The notes below the pieces were generated by a model that was given only the letters and a program-made list of their open reading frames with translations, was not told the DNA's origin and searched no databases. Below are positions 56,097-64,000 of a stretch of 64,000 nt of DNA, piece after piece (the stretch's first letter is position 1; the number at the start of each line of letters is the position of its first letter). The translations under genes and the position numbers were made by a program. Location of the stretch: NCBI RefSeq assembly GCF_009800965.1, contig NZ_WUAF01000002.1, forward strand, positions 294,299-358,298, given 5' to 3'. Source of the DNA: Cognatazoarcus halotolerans. GTDB lineage: Bacteria; Pseudomonadota; Gammaproteobacteria; Burkholderiales; Rhodocyclaceae.

Positions 56097-57080
56097 TCAC
56101 TCGTGCTTGGGGTCGCGAGCGAGCAATTGCTCCACCACCTGGCGCGGATCGGCACCGTCGTGCAGCAGGGTATCCACCGCTTCGCAGATTGGCATTTCCA
56201 CCCCGGTTCGTCTGCCGAGCAAGGCGACTTCGCGCGCCGTACTGACGCCCTCGGCCACATGACCGAGATCGGTCAGGATCTGGTTGAGCGACTTGCCTTG
56301 GGCGAGAGACAGTCCGACGCGACGATTACGCGACAGATCGCCGGTACAGGTGAGAATCAGGTCGCCCATCCCCGCGAGGCCCATGAAGGTTTCCTGGCGA
56401 CCGCCGAGCCTTACTCCCAGGCGTGATATCTCGGCCAGCCCGCGGGTAAGCAGGGCCGCACGGGCGTTCAATCCGAAGCCCATTCCATCCGAGACGCCTG
56501 CCGCGATAGCGATGACGTTCTTCACCGCGCCGCCGACCTCTGCGCCCACAATGTCGGTGTTGGCATAAAGGCGCAGGATCGGCTGATGCAACGCGGCGAC
56601 CCAGTGTTCGGCGAATACTGCATCGGCCGAGGCAAGGGTGACTGCCGTGGGGAGACCTCTGGCAACTTCGAGCGCAAAGCTCGGGCCGGTCAACACTCCG
56701 TGCGGGGCATCGTTACCAAGCTCCTCGCGAACGATCTCGTGAGGCAGCTTGCCGGTACCCTTTTCAAGGCCCTTGCATGCCCACAAGAGCGGCGTGCCCG
56801 GGCACAGGCTCCGAAGTCGGCGGGTCGCATCACGAAGCCCCGAAAGCGGTGTGACAACAAGATGCAGATCGGCGTCATGCGCCGTCTCATCAAACGATGA
56901 CGAAACGGTCAGCGATGCCGGGAATGTGATCTCGGGCAGATAACGGCGATTCTCACGGTGCGCCCCCATCTCGCCGATCTCGCGTGCATTTCGACCCCAG
57001 AGGACGACCTGATGCACATGCGAAAAGGAAACGGCAAGTGCCGTTCCCCACGCGCCGGCACCAAAAATACCAATCCTCAT
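56097..57080 (-). CDS. gpsA: Glycerol-3-phosphate dehydrogenase [NAD(P)+]
   Basis: The 327-residue enzyme makes sn-glycerol-3-phosphate for phospholipids. The cofactor loop is [17 protein letters not shown], then [14 protein letters not shown] and the catalytic lysine in [20 protein letters not shown]. The ATG at 57080 follows GAGGGAC. It ends the secB operon and converges with trmL with 28 bases between. Confidence 0.96.
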   Translation of the reverse strand: MRIGIFGAGAWGTALAVSFSHVHQVVLWGRNAREIGEMGAHRENRRYLPEITFPASLTVSSSFDETAHDADLHLVVTPLSGLRDATRRLRSLCPGTPLLWACKGLEKGTGKLPHEIVREELGNDAPHGVLTGPSFALEVARGLPTAVTLASADAVFAEHWVAALHQPILRLYANTDIVGAEVGGAVKNVIAIAAGVSDGMGFGLNARAALLTRGLAEISRLGVRLGGRQETFMGLAGMGDLILTCTGDLSRNRRVGLSLAQGKSLNQILTDLGHVAEGVSTAREVALLGRRTGVEMPICEAVDTLLHDGADPRQVVEQLLARDPKHE

Positions 57081-57090
57081 GGTCCGTCCC

Positions 57091-57552
57091 TCAGACGCCC
57101 CAGACTTGGCTGACGTGAACATATCCGGTCGCTCCGTCCCGGTGTTTCACCTTTATCCAGCCGCTTCGGAGGACTTCAACAATGTCGAGAACGACGTCGC
57201 GAACAGCCTCGAATTCCGTCGCGGCCTTGTCATCCGGGGCCTTGCGTATTGCGGCCCGTTCTGCGGTGATCTGAACGGTGCGCTTCTCGGTGAGAGCTTT
57301 GCGCTCTATCCAGCTGATCGTGCCTGCGGAGTCGCGCACCTTGCACCACTTGTCGAGGGATACGATCAGCTCTACCGGGGTTCCACTCGCAATCACAAAA
57401 AGCCGTTTTCCCTGAACCGAAGGCGAGTCGAAGAGGATGGCCGGAGTCGAGACGGAGCGATAGTCGACTGCATGCGTCGGTGGCGCCACGCAAGCGAGCG
57501 CTACCGTCAGCAGTGCTGAGCTGACGGCGTGGAGCTTGAAACGAGCGTGCAT
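57091..57552 (-). CDS. Exported SH3-domain protein
   Basis: The 153-residue protein has a signal peptide ([17 protein letters not shown]) and two bacterial SH3-like modules, one around [35 protein letters not shown] and one near the end with [23 protein letters not shown]. It likely binds peptidoglycan in the periplasm. Its start overlaps the secB stop as TAATG. Confidence 0.83.
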   Translation of the reverse strand: MHARFKLHAVSSALLTVALACVAPPTHAVDYRSVSTPAILFDSPSVQGKRLFVIASGTPVELIVSLDKWCKVRDSAGTISWIERKALTEKRTVQITAERAAIRKAPDDKAATEFEAVRDVVLDIVEVLRSGWIKVKHRDGATGYVHVSQVWGV

Positions 57553-58001
57553 TATTGGGCCGTTTCGCTCCCGGCCTGTTGCTTCTGAGCTTGGAAGAGC
57601 GCTTCGAAGTTGACCGGGGCCAGCAGAACCGGCTGAAAACCAGACCGTGTCACCGCATCGGAGACGACTTCCCGCGCGTACGGGAACAGGATGTTCGCGC
57701 AGCCGATCATCATGATCGGCTCGATATCGTCGGCGGGCACGTTGCGAATCTGGAAGATTCCCCCCTGGGCGACTTCGACCAGGAAAACGGTGCGGTCTTC
57801 GGGGAGCTTGGCGGCAACAGTGACCGTCAGGACGACTTCGTAGATGCCCTCGTCGATTTGATTGCCCGACGTATTGAGTTGGACATTGATCTGCGGTGTT
57901 TCACGCTCGAGGAAGATCTGTGGTGCGTTCGGCACCTCCAGGGAAAGATCCTTTACGTAGAGCTTCTCGATCGTGAATACGGGCTGAGTGTTTTCGGTCA
58001 T
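57552..58001 (-). CDS. secB: Protein-export chaperone SecB
   Basis: The 149-residue tetrameric chaperone keeps preproteins unfolded for SecA. FTIEKLYVKDLSLEVPNAPQIF, the central VVLTVTVAAKL and LFPYAREVVSDAVTRSGFQP match SecB. The ATG at 58001 is used; the frame runs 40 codons further upstream but this is not SecB-like. It is 43 bases after grxC. Confidence 0.97.
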   Translation of the reverse strand: MTENTQPVFTIEKLYVKDLSLEVPNAPQIFLERETPQINVQLNTSGNQIDEGIYEVVLTVTVAAKLPEDRTVFLVEVAQGGIFQIRNVPADDIEPIMMIGCANILFPYAREVVSDAVTRSGFQPVLLAPVNFEALFQAQKQQAGSETAQ

Positions 58002-58044
58002 CTGAATGCCTGGTGGTTTATGGTTTGTGTTGTCGGGTGTTGCG

Positions 58045-58314
58045 TCAGGTATTGTCGCCATGAAGCAGCCGGTCGAGTTCGCCGGTGCGGTCGAGCGCAA
58101 ACAGATCGTCGCAGCCGCCAACGTGGCGAGCGCCGATGAAAATCTGGGGAACGGTACGTCGCCCGCTGCGCGTCATCATCTCGTCCCGCCTTGAAGGTTC
58201 GATATCAACGCGGATCTTCTCGAAATCCGAGACGCCCTTGCTGTGCAGAAGGCTTTCGGCCCGGATGCAATACGGGCAGGTGCCTGTCGCGTACATGACA
58301 ATTTTCGCAGGCAT
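58045..58314 (-). CDS. grxC: Glutaredoxin 3
   Basis: The 89-residue glutaredoxin reduces disulfides with glutathione. The active site is ATGTCPYCIRAESLL, with TVPQIFIGARHVGGCDDL as the glutathione-binding cis-Pro and GG motifs. It starts two bases after the rhodanese stop. Confidence 0.95.
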   Translation of the reverse strand: MPAKIVMYATGTCPYCIRAESLLHSKGVSDFEKIRVDIEPSRRDEMMTRSGRRTVPQIFIGARHVGGCDDLFALDRTGELDRLLHGDNT

Positions 58315-58316
58315 GG

Positions 58317-58727
58317 TCACTTCCTCTTGCGACTTACCGGCTGTCCTGCCTGCTGCCAAGCCTGCATGCCGCCACTGAGGTTATACACCTGCTCGATCCC
58401 AGCCTTCTGCAAAGTGGCACATGCGGCAGACGATCTGGCCCCCGACGCGCAGCACACGATTACCGGTTTTCCCGATTTGGCGATTTCGGCTGCACGACGC
58501 TCCAGGTCACCTAACGGAATGTTCCTGGCGTTCGGAATGTGGCCGCTGCCGAACTCGTCGGCGGTCCGGACATCCACGATTATGGCGTCTTCACGGTTGA
58601 TCTTGAGCGTCGCTTCGACTGCGTTCAGTGCGTTCGTGCCGCCGCCGCGCAACATCGAAAAAAGAAGCATGCCGCCGCTTGCTGCGGCCAAGGCTGCCCA
58701 TTGCCAGTTCTGCTGGAGAAACTCCAA
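58317..58727 (-). CDS. Rhodanese-like sulfurtransferase with N-terminal anchor
   Basis: The 136-residue protein has a hydrophobic N-terminus (QWAALAAASGGMLLFSML) and a single rhodanese domain with DVRTADEFGSGHIPNARNIP and the active loop VCCASGARSSAA. The loop cysteine would carry a persulfide. It lies 13 bases after a regulator whose cysteine pattern suggests sulfide sensing. Confidence 0.9.
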   Translation of the reverse strand: MEFLQQNWQWAALAAASGGMLLFSMLRGGGTNALNAVEATLKINREDAIIVDVRTADEFGSGHIPNARNIPLGDLERRAAEIAKSGKPVIVCCASGARSSAACATLQKAGIEQVYNLSGGMQAWQQAGQPVSRKRK

Positions 58728-58740
58728 TTTCCAACTCCGT

Positions 58741-59067
58741 CTATTGCTGTTCTGGGGGGACGCCGCAGAATACCTCGCGCATCATGACGATCAGCTGCAA
58801 GGTGCGCTGATCCCCGACGCGATAATAAACGCGGTTTGCGTCCTTGCGAGTAAGCAACACACCCTTGTCGCGAAGGATTGCCAAGTGTTGCGAAATGTTG
58901 CTCTGGGAGGTGCCGACTGCCTCGACGATTTCCTGGACGCAGGCCTCGGCGTCACCGATCACGCAAAGAATCTTGAGACGCAGAGGATGCGATATCGCCT
59001 TCAGCGCCCGGGCAGCTACCTCTATCTGCTCTTTCTTGTCGATGAGGTCAATGATTGCGTGAGTCAA
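58741..59067 (-). CDS. ArsR/SmtB-family regulator of BigR/SqrR persulfide-sensor type
   Basis: The 108-residue winged-helix protein has VAARALKAISHPLRLKILCVIGD and the recognition helix TSQSNISQHLAILRDKGV. It lacks the usual metal-binding CxC set. Instead Cys35 (KILCVI) and Cys101 (EVFCGV) are exactly 66 residues apart, the spacing of the dithiol pair in SqrR (Cys41/Cys107) and BigR. It is therefore likely to bind DNA when reduced and release on persulfide. A third cysteine (Cys43) is extra. It heads the rhodanese-grxC-secB-SH3-gpsA run. Confidence 0.8.
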   Translation of the reverse strand: MTHAIIDLIDKKEQIEVAARALKAISHPLRLKILCVIGDAEACVQEIVEAVGTSQSNISQHLAILRDKGVLLTRKDANRVYYRVGDQRTLQLIVMMREVFCGVPPEQQ

Positions 59068-59080
59068 GATTTAGTGGTCG

Positions 59081-59103
59081 TATCGAATTTTCGGATTGCG
59101 ATA
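59081..59103. promoter_or_regulatory. Inverted repeat upstream of the ArsR gene (candidate operator)
   Basis: TATCG, 13 bases, CGATA lies 14 bases before the ArsR start and beside an AT-rich TAAAAT at 59102-59107 that could be a -10 element for the divergent gpmA gene. Autoregulation would be expected; the match is short. Confidence 0.35.
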
Positions 59104-59194
59104 AAATACCACCTTTCGCCGGAGCGCGTGTCGGGCTGAGGCTCGAATCGATGGCCTGCCGGATCCCGATTTCACTCAATCATCAGTAACCATC

Positions 59195-59941
59195 ATGTAC
59201 AAGATCGTTCTATTGCGTCACGGCGAGTCAATCTGGAACAAGGAAAACCGGTTTACCGGATGGACGGATGTCGATTTGACGGAACAGGGCACGAATGAAG
59301 CCCACGCAGCCGGTCGCCTGCTACGGGCTGAGGGCTTTACTTTCGATCAGGCCTTTACCTCTGTTCTGAAACGTGCCAACAAGACGCTCAATATCGTCCT
59401 CGAAGAACTGGACTCACTGTGGTTGCCGGTAAGCCACTCGTGGCGCCTGAACGAGAGGCACTATGGTGCGCTGCAGGGCCTCAACAAGGCGGAGACGGCC
59501 GCCAAGTATGGCGATGAGCAGGTCTTGATCTGGCGCCGCTCGTATGACACGCCGCCGCCGGCGCTTGAGGATGGGGACGAGCGGATTGCCGCTGATGATC
59601 CCCGCTATGCGGAGCTGCCTTCGGCACGTTTCCCGCGGACCGAATGCCTGAAGGATACGGTTGCGCGCGTGGTGCCCTACTGGGAAACGGTGATCGTGCC
59701 ACAGATACTCGCCGGCCAGCGATTGTTGATCGCTGCACATGGAAATAGCCTACGTGCATTGATCAAGTATCTCGATGGTGTTTCCGACGAAGCAATCGTG
59801 GGCCTGAACATTCCGACGGCGCAGCCGCTCGTGTATGAATTCGACGCTGCATTACGACCCATTCGCAGCTACTACCTGGCGGACGAGGATACCATTCGTG
59901 CCGCTCAGGCTGCCGTGGCGAGCCAGGGCAAAGCAAGGTAA
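59195..59941 (+). CDS. gpmA: 2,3-bisphosphoglycerate-dependent phosphoglycerate mutase
   Basis: The 248-residue glycolytic enzyme has the phosphohistidine site [39 protein letters not shown] and the second histidine in [12 protein letters not shown]. Length is that of the dPGM group. It leads gpmA-envC-ctp, a common betaproteobacterial order. Confidence 0.97.
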   Translation: MYKIVLLRHGESIWNKENRFTGWTDVDLTEQGTNEAHAAGRLLRAEGFTFDQAFTSVLKRANKTLNIVLEELDSLWLPVSHSWRLNERHYGALQGLNKAETAAKYGDEQVLIWRRSYDTPPPALEDGDERIAADDPRYAELPSARFPRTECLKDTVARVVPYWETVIVPQILAGQRLLIAAHGNSLRALIKYLDGVSDEAIVGLNIPTAQPLVYEFDAALRPIRSYYLADEDTIRAAQAAVASQGKAR

Positions 59942-59942
59942 T

Positions 59943-61322
59943 TTGCCTGATTACGTAACCGTGACGCGTTTCGCGACGTGCTATCGGCATGGCGCATCGA
60001 TACTTCTGGCGTTGGTCGCATGTCTGGTGCCACCTCCGCACGGAGGTCGCGCCGCCTTGGCTGCGCCTCAGATTGGCGAGACCCGTTCGGATCTTCAGGA
60101 TGTCCAGAAGCGTATCCGCGAGCTGCAGAAGGACATCGAAGACACCGAGGAGTCGCGAAGCGAGGCGGCAGATGCCTTGGCAAGCACCGGAAAGGCGATT
60201 ACGGCGTCCGGGCGGAAACTCCGGCAGATGGTTGCCGATCGGGCTTCCGTCGAGGCGGAATTGCTTTCGCTGGAAAAACGTAGCGTGGAGTTGAGGGAGC
60301 GTATCGATGGCCGGCATGAACGGCTTGCCCGCTGGCTCCGGCAGCATTACCGGGAAGGGGCAGACGGCAGGCTCGCCCGCCTTCTTGCGGAGAGTGATCC
60401 GAGTCAGGTCGCGAGAAACGGGGAGTATCTGCGTCATCTCGGTAAGGCGAATCTGGCATTGATTGAAGTTCAGCGCAGGGATCTGGGCGATCAGGAAAAA
60501 CTTGCTGAGTCGATCCGTGCCCGTAGGGACCGGCTTGCTGCGTTGGCGCAGAATGAGAAACAACAGCAGGCAGAGCTTACCAGGGCGCGGGCCGAGCACG
60601 CATCGAAACTTGCAACACTCGATTCCCGGCTGCGCGCCCAACGGACTGAGGTAAGCACGCTCAAGCAGGACGAGCGTCGAATGGAACGGCTGATTGAGGG
60701 GCTTGAGCGAATGGCGCGCGAACAGCTGGCGCGTCGTCGCGCCGAGCTCGAACGCAAGCGCCGCGAGGCACGGATCGCTGAGGCGGAGGCTGCGGCACGT
60801 GCCGCGCAAAGTGGCGTGAAGCAGCGCGAGGAACGGTCCGTGACCGGGCGATCACGTCCGGTAACTGCTGAGCCCGTTGTGGGGCGTACCGATCAAGTGT
60901 CCGGTCCGGCACCTGCGGGAATACCCTTCGATCGTCTGAAGGGCAGGCTCAAGGCACCTCTGAGCGGCGAATTGATCGGGCGTTTCGGTGAGCAAAGGGC
61001 AAACGGCGGGACCACCTGGAAAGGAGTGTTCATCCGCGCCGGCGCGGGATCGCAAGTCCGGGCGGTAGCGGCAGGTGAAGTCGTTTTTGCGGACTGGTTG
61101 CGGGGTTTTGGTAACCTCATCATCATCGATCACGGTGATGGGTATCTTTCCATCTACGGGAACAACGAGCAGCTATTGCGATCAACCGGCCAAGGTGTTA
61201 CCGGCGGCGATGCAATTGCCAGCGTGGGGACTGGCGGAAGTAGTGATGAATCGGGTTTATACTTTGAAATTCGACATCGCGGCCAGCCGGTGGATCCCCT
61301 GAAGTGGGTGCGGCTCAGATAG
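59943..61322 (+). CDS. envC: Murein hydrolase activator EnvC-like protein
   Basis: The 459-residue protein has a signal region (HGASILLALVACLVPP), long coiled coils (about residues 50-300, rich in Glu, Arg, Gln and Leu) and a C-terminal LytM/M23 domain. The LytM catalytic histidines are not intact (for example GLYFEIRHRG lacks HxH, and GVFIRAGAGS replaces the first His site), as in EnvC proteins that activate amidases rather than cut. The TTG at 59943 has AAGG close by; a GTG at 59961 is possible. Confidence 0.88.
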   Translation: MPDYVTVTRFATCYRHGASILLALVACLVPPPHGGRAALAAPQIGETRSDLQDVQKRIRELQKDIEDTEESRSEAADALASTGKAITASGRKLRQMVADRASVEAELLSLEKRSVELRERIDGRHERLARWLRQHYREGADGRLARLLAESDPSQVARNGEYLRHLGKANLALIEVQRRDLGDQEKLAESIRARRDRLAALAQNEKQQQAELTRARAEHASKLATLDSRLRAQRTEVSTLKQDERRMERLIEGLERMAREQLARRRAELERKRREARIAEAEAAARAAQSGVKQREERSVTGRSRPVTAEPVVGRTDQVSGPAPAGIPFDRLKGRLKAPLSGELIGRFGEQRANGGTTWKGVFIRAGAGSQVRAVAAGEVVFADWLRGFGNLIIIDHGDGYLSIYGNNEQLLRSTGQGVTGGDAIASVGTGGSSDESGLYFEIRHRGQPVDPLKWVRLR

Positions 61323-61374
61323 TCGCGAGAATTCGTGCCGACTCGAAACGGGCGGCAACTCCAACGGAGCGTTC

Positions 61375-62748
61375 ATGGGTAGCAAGCTGCAACAGGCGGG
61401 TCTGGTTTTCACGGGATTGTGTGCTGGTGTTCTCATCAGCCTGAATTTTTCGGCAAACGCGGATCGGCCGGCGCAGGTGGCTTTGCCGGTCGAGGAACTG
61501 CGCGCTTTCGCTGATGTATTCAACGCGATCAAGCAGGGCTATGTCGAGCCGGTGGAGGACAAGAAGCTGATTACCAATGCGATCAGCGGAATGCTCTCTG
61601 GTCTTGATCCTCATTCGGCCTATCTAGATGCGGATGCGTTCAAGGAGTTGCAGGTCGGAACCCAAGGGCAGTTTGGCGGGCTGGGGATCGAAGTCGGCAT
61701 GGAAGATGGCTTCGTCAAGGTCATTTCGCCGATCGAGGACACGCCAGCATTTCGCGCAGGCATCAAGGCAGGCGATCTGATCGTCAAGCTCGACGACACG
61801 CCCGTGAAGGGACTGACTCTGGGCGACGCGGTCAAGCGTATGCGCGGCAAGCCAAATACCAAAATTACGCTGACTATTGCCCGAAAAGGCGAGGCGAAGC
61901 CGCTGATCGTGGTCCTCAGCCGCGAAGTCATCAAGGTCCAGAGCGTAAAGTCGAAACTGGTCGAACCGGGCTACGGATATGTACGTGTCGTCCAGTTCCA
62001 GGAGGCCACAACCAGCTATCTGGTCCAGCACCTCCAGAAGCTCTACAAGGAAGGGGCCCTCAAGGGGCTCGTGCTCGATCTGCGGAACGATCCGGGAGGC
62101 CTTTTGCATGGAGCCGTTGGCGTATCGGCAGCCTTCCTTCCGCCGAACCAACTCGTGGTCTCGACGGATGGGCGTACCGAGGACGCCAAGCGCCGCTACC
62201 TTGCATCGCCGGACGACTATCTGCGGGGTACTCGCACCGATGTTCTGCACGATCTCCCCGATGGGGTCAAGGATGTGCCGATGGTTGTGCTGGTGAACGG
62301 TGGTTCCGCATCGGCGTCCGAGATCGTCGCGGGTGCCTTGCAGGATCATAAGCGGGCCGTGATCATGGGAACGTCAACGTTTGGCAAAGGTTCGGTTCAG
62401 ACCATTCTGCCGCTCAATAACAGCACCGCGATCAAGCTCACGACCGCTCGTTATTACACGCCCAGTGGCCGGTCGATCCAGGCCAAGGGCATCGAGCCGG
62501 ACATCGTCGTAGCGGAAACGCCGGATGGTCCGGCACCGGACCGGATTCGGGAGGCCGATCTCGTTGGTCACCTTACCAACGACAAGGATGCGGAGGCGGG
62601 TGCCACCAAGTCACCGGATGTCGAGTCCAAGCATGACGATGCGGACGCACCGGCTGCGCGCTTTGAGTTTGCGGGTCCTGATGACCGTCAGCTGTCGCAG
62701 GCCATAAGTCTTCTCAAGGGTCTTCAGATCATCCAGAATAAACACTGA
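61375..62748 (+). CDS. C-terminal processing peptidase (S41 family)
   Basis: The 457-residue protein has a signal/anchor (LVFTGLCAGVLISLNFSANA), a PDZ domain (GLGIEVGMEDGFVKVISPIED) and the S41 protease core with the nucleophile serine in GGSASASEIVAGALQDHKRA and the lysine in TFGKGSVQTILPL. It processes periplasmic proteins. It is next to envC, as in many relatives, and GGAG precedes the ATG. Confidence 0.95.
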   Translation: MGSKLQQAGLVFTGLCAGVLISLNFSANADRPAQVALPVEELRAFADVFNAIKQGYVEPVEDKKLITNAISGMLSGLDPHSAYLDADAFKELQVGTQGQFGGLGIEVGMEDGFVKVISPIEDTPAFRAGIKAGDLIVKLDDTPVKGLTLGDAVKRMRGKPNTKITLTIARKGEAKPLIVVLSREVIKVQSVKSKLVEPGYGYVRVVQFQEATTSYLVQHLQKLYKEGALKGLVLDLRNDPGGLLHGAVGVSAAFLPPNQLVVSTDGRTEDAKRRYLASPDDYLRGTRTDVLHDLPDGVKDVPMVVLVNGGSASASEIVAGALQDHKRAVIMGTSTFGKGSVQTILPLNNSTAIKLTTARYYTPSGRSIQAKGIEPDIVVAETPDGPAPDRIREADLVGHLTNDKDAEAGATKSPDVESKHDDADAPAARFEFAGPDDRQLSQAISLLKGLQIIQNKH

Positions 62749-62771
62749 GTTGTATCGGAGGCGGGAGCATC

Positions 62772-63227
62772 ATGCGGCGGGAAACGGCCTACAAGCTTGC
62801 GGGACGACGGCACGATCAGCATCACGGTGTCGTTGTGTCTGGATTGCAGAAAGAGCGTGAAATCCGCTTCCGCCCCTTGCCTCCGAATCAGGTTGAGCAG
62901 GCGGCACTGGCACTGCGCGCGCTGCGCGGTCTTGCCGTGCGTCCCGGTACCCGGCCACGTTCTCTGCTCGTATCCTATTCGATCCTTGATTATTCACTGG
63001 AGTTGATCGAGCAGGCCCTGACTGATGCCGGCTTCCATCTCGATAATGCCTTGTATGTCAAGCTCGTGCGTTCCCTCGTCTATTACGTGGAAAGCACACA
63101 GCGACATAATCTGAGCTCCCCCGAGCGATTGATCAAGAAGTCGAACGAGGTGTATGTGAAGGTCTATGATCAGCACCCGCACGGCGATCACGATGAAACA
63201 CCGCAAGAATTGCGCGAATACAAATAA
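62772..63227 (+). CDS. Conserved hypothetical protein
   Basis: The 151-residue basic and acidic mixed protein has no family I recognise. A middle segment (VSYSILDYSLELIEQALTDAGFHLDNALYVKLVRSLVYYVE, read in halves) is helical and could be a dimer surface. The C-terminus is charged (HPHGDHDETPQEL). There is no signal peptide. GGGAG precedes the ATG at 62772, and the gene sits 23 bases after the S41 peptidase, so it is probably expressed with it. Confidence 0.75.
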   Translation: MRRETAYKLAGRRHDQHHGVVVSGLQKEREIRFRPLPPNQVEQAALALRALRGLAVRPGTRPRSLLVSYSILDYSLELIEQALTDAGFHLDNALYVKLVRSLVYYVESTQRHNLSSPERLIKKSNEVYVKVYDQHPHGDHDETPQELREYK

Positions 63228-63287
63228 GAGTCCTGTCGGGGGATTGAGCCCTGCCTCGGCGTCTCTTTCGACCGGACTGCATCATCG

Positions 63288-64000
63288 ATGACGGATCAGG
63301 AACTGCTGCGCTACAGCAGGCACATACTGTTGCCGGAAATCGATATCGAGGGGCAGCAGGCAATCCTGGATTCTCGCGTATTGGTCCTTGGCGCCGGGGG
63401 CTTGGGCTCGCCTGCGGCAATGTATCTCGCAGCTGCCGGGGTCGGTACGATCGTGCTTTGCGACGGCGACATCGTTGACCTTACCAACCTGCAGCGTCAG
63501 ATACTGCATGTCGAAGAATCGGTTGGCGTTGCCAAAGTGATCTCGGGGGCACGGAGCCTCACGCAGCTCAACCCTCATGTAAAGGTCGAGAGCCTTGGCG
63601 TTCGACTCGAGGGGAGTGCGCTTGAAGAGCAGGTTGCATCCGCAGACGTGGTGCTGGACTGCAGCGACAACTTTGCCACGCGTCATGCCGTGAATCGTGC
63701 CTGCGTGAGGTATCGCAAGCCCCTCGTGTCCGGTGCAGCCATCCGCTTTGATGGTCAACTGGCCGTGTTCGATGCGCGCAGGGCGGATAGCCCCTGTTAT
63801 CACTGCCTCTTTCCGGAAGGAGAGGATGTCGAGGAAGTACGCTGCGCGGTGATGGGCGTGTTTGCGCCGCTGACGGGAATCATCGGCACCAGCCAGGCTG
63901 CGGAAGCACTCAAGCTCGTGGGTGGTTTCGGTGAGGCGGCAGTGGGGCGGTTGCTGCTGCTCGATGGTCTGGCGATGGAATGGCGAAGCATTCGACTTGC
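63288..64000 (+). CDS. MoeB/ThiF-type adenylyltransferase (partial at window end)
   Basis: About 237 codons are present and the frame is open at the window edge. The E1-like fold shows SRVLVLGAGGLGSPAAMYLAAAG, DLTNLQRQILH and the adenylate site DCSDNFATRHAVNRAC. A zinc cysteine pair (CYHC) and a later catalytic-type Cys (VRCAVMG) are present. It would adenylate MoaD or ThiS C-termini for molybdopterin or thiamine synthesis; which one is undecided. It is the usual neighbour of ctp in this group. Confidence 0.9.
   Translation, partial: MTDQELLRYSRHILLPEIDIEGQQAILDSRVLVLGAGGLGSPAAMYLAAAGVGTIVLCDGDIVDLTNLQRQILHVEESVGVAKVISGARSLTQLNPHVKVESLGVRLEGSALEEQVASADVVLDCSDNFATRHAVNRACVRYRKPLVSGAAIRFDGQLAVFDARRADSPCYHCLFPEGEDVEEVRCAVMGVFAPLTGIIGTSQAAEALKLVGGFGEAAVGRLLLLDGLAMEWRSIRL

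Noticed and set aside
59763-60809. 348-codon minus-strand frame over gpmA and envC
   Set aside because: No motif, and both plus-strand genes are clear.

Overview
The window looks like a chromosomal segment of a GC-rich betaproteobacterium. The likely group is Rhodocyclales sensu lato (Azoarcus/Thauera-like). This is an inference from gene content and conserved gene order (fmdB-DUF502-aspS, pilBCD, rhodanese-grxC-secB-gpsA, gpmA-envC-ctp-moeB) together with an exosortase-A (PEP-CTERM) exopolysaccharide locus; no search was run.

Bases 1-31600 are the flank of a large exopolysaccharide / protein-sorting locus. (a) 1-8216 is a visibly AT-richer cassette, all on the + strand: end of a membrane protein, GT4 glycosyltransferase, low-molecular-weight phosphatase, a polysaccharide deacetylase broken by an in-frame TGA, a membrane O-acyltransferase lacking the family histidine, an ATP-grasp ligase, a PaaK/CapK-like adenylate-forming enzyme and a second deacetylase. 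(b) At about 8217-8232 composition jumps to high GC. There follow a methyltransferase, a second ATP-grasp enzyme, two PEP-CTERM proteins (one with a sigma-54-type promoter), a PLP decarboxylase, an asparagine-synthetase-like protein and the exosortase-A O-glycosylation ligase. (c) 17292-22528 holds a methyltransferase, glycosyltransferase, TPR protein, flippase and acetyltransferase; the last three are again AT-richer. (d) 22786-28306 is a compact operon for a 4-amino-sugar nucleotide (LegB-like dehydratase, nucleotidyltransferase, DegT aminotransferase) plus a glycosyltransferase and an exported PL14-like lyase. (e) 28325-31593 is the exosortase-A small-molecule module: PLP decarboxylase, acyl-CoA ligase and a divergent acyl carrier protein.

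Bases 31648-64000 are mainly core genome. They include argB, an exported beta-helix protein, a small heat-shock protein cut by an amber codon just before its IXI tail, nudB, a lipoprotein RNase Sa/barstar pair, a response-regulator-like TPR protein, aspS-DUF502-fmdB, pilD-pilC-pilB, a CorC-like protein, a CcsA-like protein, ffh, cytochrome c4, engB, hemB, bioB-bioC, comF, trmL, a persulfide-sensor-type ArsR regulator heading a rhodanese-grxC-secB-SH3-gpsA run, gpmA, envC, ctp and a moeB/thiF gene cut by the window end.

The main points of interest are: clustering of adenylating, ATP-grasp and amidotransferase-like enzymes that could put amino-acid or amide groups on a surface polymer; two nonsense codons at sites where the conserved sequence continues in frame; loss of signature residues in an acyltransferase, a glutaminase-like domain and a receiver domain; the RNase/barstar pair; and the BigR/SqrR-type regulator upstream of secB and gpsA. 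No tRNA, rRNA, CRISPR array or insertion sequence was recognised.
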